The notes below the pieces were generated by a model. That model had not been told where the DNA came from. It saw nothing but the letters and a program-made list of their open reading frames with translations, and made no database searches. The translations under genes were made by a program, and so were the position numbers. DNA of 64,000 nucleotides, taken from the NCBI GenBank assembly GCA_023819375.1, contig JAMWDI010000002.1, forward strand, positions 1-64,000, given 5' to 3'. Source of the DNA: Candidatus Omnitrophota bacterium. GTDB taxonomy: Bacteria; Ratteibacteria; UBA8468; B48-G9; JAFGKM01. Positions 61,702-64,000 of this stretch are shown one piece after another (within the stretch, counting starts at the first letter, position 1; every line of letters begins with the position of its first letter).

Positions 61702-62493
61702 TTAAAAAAATTCACCATAAATTTTTTCAACAATGTAAAGTAAAACCTCTCCTTTTTCTTTAAAAGAAGATATATTTTTTTTCATTCGCAAAACTAAACT
61801 TTTTAATTCTTTTTTCAATTTTTCCACATCACCCTCTTTATCTTCAATATCATCCCTTATTTGAAAGGCAATACCAAAATCTTTTGCAATTTTTTCTATT
61901 TTTTTCTTCTCCTGTGCATTAATTTTTTTAAAATAGAATGGAATTTTAAAACAAATTTCAAAAAGTTTTCCTGTTTTTAAATAATTAATTCTTCTTCTTT
62001 CTTTTTCAGTAATTTTTTCATATTTGTATATCAAATCAAGTGTCTGTCCTCCTGCCATTCCTCTGCCTCCAATTGCATCTGCTATATCTTTAATCAAAGA
62101 GACATTTCCTGCTTCTGCAATAAATTTAAAACCATAAGTCAAAAGAGTATCACCTGCAAGAATAGCAATGCCTTCGCCAAATTTTTTATGACAGGTAGGC
62201 AATCCTCTTCTGTAATCATCATTATCCATTCCAGGTAGATCATCGTGAATTAAAGAAAAGTTATGAATCAATTCAATTCCACAAGCAATTGGTAAGACTT
62301 TTTTTAAATCAAGATTGAATATTTCACTAATAGTTAAAACTATAATTGGTCTCAATCTTTTACCACCCGAAAAAACAGCATATCTTATTGCTTCATTTAA
62401 AATTTTAGGGTTTTCTTTTAAAGATGGTAAATTTTCATCAATATATTCTTCTATTAAACTTTTCCAGTTTTTAAGTTTTTCTTCTATTTTCAT
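61702..62493 (-). CDS. Polyprenyl (farnesyl-type) diphosphate synthase, shortened C-terminus
   Basis: GGKRLRPIIV, LIHNFSLIHDDLPGMDNDDYRRGLPTCHKKFGEG, FGIAFQIRDDIED. Confidence 0.92.
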   Translation of the reverse strand: MKIEEKLKNWKSLIEEYIDENLPSLKENPKILNEAIRYAVFSGGKRLRPIIVLTISEIFNLDLKKVLPIACGIELIHNFSLIHDDLPGMDNDDYRRGLPTCHKKFGEGIAILAGDTLLTYGFKFIAEAGNVSLIKDIADAIGGRGMAGGQTLDLIYKYEKITEKERRRINYLKTGKLFEICFKIPFYFKKINAQEKKKIEKIAKDFGIAFQIRDDIEDKEGDVEKLKKELKSLVLRMKKNISSFKEKGEVLLYIVEKIYGEFF

Positions 62494-63590
62494 TTTATAT
62501 AAATTTTTTCAACCCTCTTACTTCCAAATCCACATAGAATTTCCTGAGGAACAGTTTTACCAATCTCTGCCATTTTTTCTATTTCAAAATCACTACCAAA
62601 AATTTCTATTATATCTCCTATTTTAACATTTTTCCCTGTAACATCAACAAGTGTTTGATCCATGCATATATTTCCAATTATTTTTATCTTCTCTCCTTTC
62701 CATTTAAGATAAAAATTGTTTGAAAGAAATCTTCTTAAACCATCACCATATCCAATTCCTAATGTAGCAACTTTCATTTTTCTTTTTGTTATAAAAGATA
62801 AACCATAACTTAAAGGAGTATTTTTTTCAACTTCTTTTATAAAAAATACTCTTGTGAATCCTTTAATAGCACATTCAAATTTTATTTTTTTAGAAAGATA
62901 TATTGAAGGATATACCCCAAGAAGTAAAAGTCCAATTCTGACCATGTCAAAATTTTTATAACTTTCTGGAATATTAAGAACTGCTGCAGAATTTGCTATA
63001 TGTTTAAGTGGAATATATATTTTCTCCTCTTCAATTTTTTTCAATATTCTTGAAAATATACTTAACTGATAATCTGCATACTCTCTATTTTTCCATTCTG
63101 CTGTTGCAAAATGGGAAAAAATGCCTTCAATTTTAATATTTTTGAACTCTATAACTTTTCTTAAAAATGGCAAAACCATTCCTTCTTTCAATCCTATTCT
63201 TCCCATTCCAGTATCTAACTTTATATGAACTATTGCTTCTTTTTGATATTTTTTAGAAACTTCAATAATTTCATTTAAAACCTCTTCATTACAGAGTGTT
63301 ATTCTTATATCATTTAAAATGGCATCTTCAACTTGTGAAGGTAAGATATTTCCCATAATTAAAATTGGCTTTTTAACCCCTATTTTTTTTAATTCAACTG
63401 CCTCTTCAATCGTTGCAACTCCATAGAAGTCAACAGTGTCATCTATTTCCCTTGCAATTTCCTTTACTCCTATACCATACAAATCACACTTAACACTTGC
63501 AAGAAATTTTTTCTTTGTTATAAACTTAACTTTTTTTATATTTTCCTTTATTTTCTTTATATCCACCTCAATCCATGTTCTTCCCTTCAT
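62490..63590 (-). CDS. alr: Alanine racemase
   Basis: RTWIEVDIKKIKENIK, ASVKCDLYGIGVKEIA, KLDTGMGRIGL, YGDGLRRFLSN, GNICMDQTLVDVT. Confidence 0.95.
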   Translation of the reverse strand: MKGRTWIEVDIKKIKENIKKVKFITKKKFLASVKCDLYGIGVKEIAREIDDTVDFYGVATIEEAVELKKIGVKKPILIMGNILPSQVEDAILNDIRITLCNEEVLNEIIEVSKKYQKEAIVHIKLDTGMGRIGLKEGMVLPFLRKVIEFKNIKIEGIFSHFATAEWKNREYADYQLSIFSRILKKIEEEKIYIPLKHIANSAAVLNIPESYKNFDMVRIGLLLLGVYPSIYLSKKIKFECAIKGFTRVFFIKEVEKNTPLSYGLSFITKRKMKVATLGIGYGDGLRRFLSNNFYLKWKGEKIKIIGNICMDQTLVDVTGKNVKIGDIIEIFGSDFEIEKMAEIGKTVPQEILCGFGSKRVEKIYIK

Positions 63591-64000
63591 TTTTTATTAA
63601 CCTTAAAATTTTCTTAACAATTTTTACAGGATTTTCACTCTCATAAATCGGCCTACCAACAACTATAAAATCTGCTCCATTTTTAATTGCTTCGTTAGGA
63701 GTTGTTATTCTTTTTTGGTCATCTTTTGATTTTTCTACTCTTATCCCAGGGACAACAAAAAGAAAAGGAGGTTTAAATTTTGGTCTTAAAGTCTTTAATT
63801 CTTCACCTGAACATACCACACCGTCAATGCCCCATTTATATCCATATTCAACCAATTTTTCTGTTAAATCTAATATTTTCATTTTTATCCCTAAAAATTT
63901 AAGTTCTTCTTCTCCAAAGGAAGTTAAAACAGTAACACCAATAATTTTAGTATCTTTTTTAACGTTATCCTTAATTTCAGTTATATTTTTAATTACTTTT
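63568..64000 (-). CDS. pyrF: Orotidine 5'-phosphate decarboxylase (partial, runs off window end)
   Basis: Reading through the edge gives KVIKNITEIKDNVKKDTKIIGVTVLTSFGEEELKFLGIKMKILDLTEKL..; C-term VVPGIRV..ITTPNEAIKNGADFIVVGRPIYES. The track start at 63882 is an internal ATG. Confidence 0.92.
   Translation of the reverse strand, partial: KVIKNITEIKDNVKKDTKIIGVTVLTSFGEEELKFLGIKMKILDLTEKLVEYGYKWGIDGVVCSGEELKTLRPKFKPPFLFVVPGIRVEKSKDDQKRITTPNEAIKNGADFIVVGRPIYESENPVKIVKKILRLIKNEGKNMD

Overview
AT-rich bacterial chromosome window, densely coded (about 58 supported CDS), with no rRNA, tRNA, CRISPR array or transposase that I could recognise. Gene content (DUF1501/DUF1549/PPC surface proteins, H-X9-DG-type pseudopilin, AraC plus secreted glycosidase cassette, Rid/FkbO-like protein) suggests an uncultured anaerobic PVC-like or Omnitrophota/Ratteibacteria-like lineage; this placement is inference. 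Layout: (i) 1-980, a partial TMTC-like mannosyltransferase and a decayed gene; (ii) 979-11690 (+), an AraC-controlled sugar locus (pseudopilin, LamG/CBM9/TIM-barrel glycosidase, two amidohydrolases, a GlcN6P-deaminase-like protein, two DegT aminotransferases); (iii) 22745-11702 (-), a nine-gene unit joining an Opp/Dpp ABC importer that lacks a substrate-binding protein to a planctomycete-type DUF1549/DUF1501/PPC surface module; (iv) 22856-36866 (+), a glycan operon running into queA-tgt-UroD-era; (v) housekeeping genes (mgtE, uvrB, rarA, priA, pilB/gspE, pgm, rsfS, gmk, alr, pyrF). The observations I rank highest are: a PriA homologue without Walker A, DEEH or QxxGRxGR motifs but with its Zn-binding cysteines; a GspG-like pseudopilin with a ~105-aa beta-sandwich-like insertion; a 24-bp AGCAA-N15-AGCAA motif duplicated upstream of two sugar operons next to an AraC gene; a DUF1549 protein without its haem motif; divergent promoters sharing a palindromic -35; and several predicted leaderless mRNAs.
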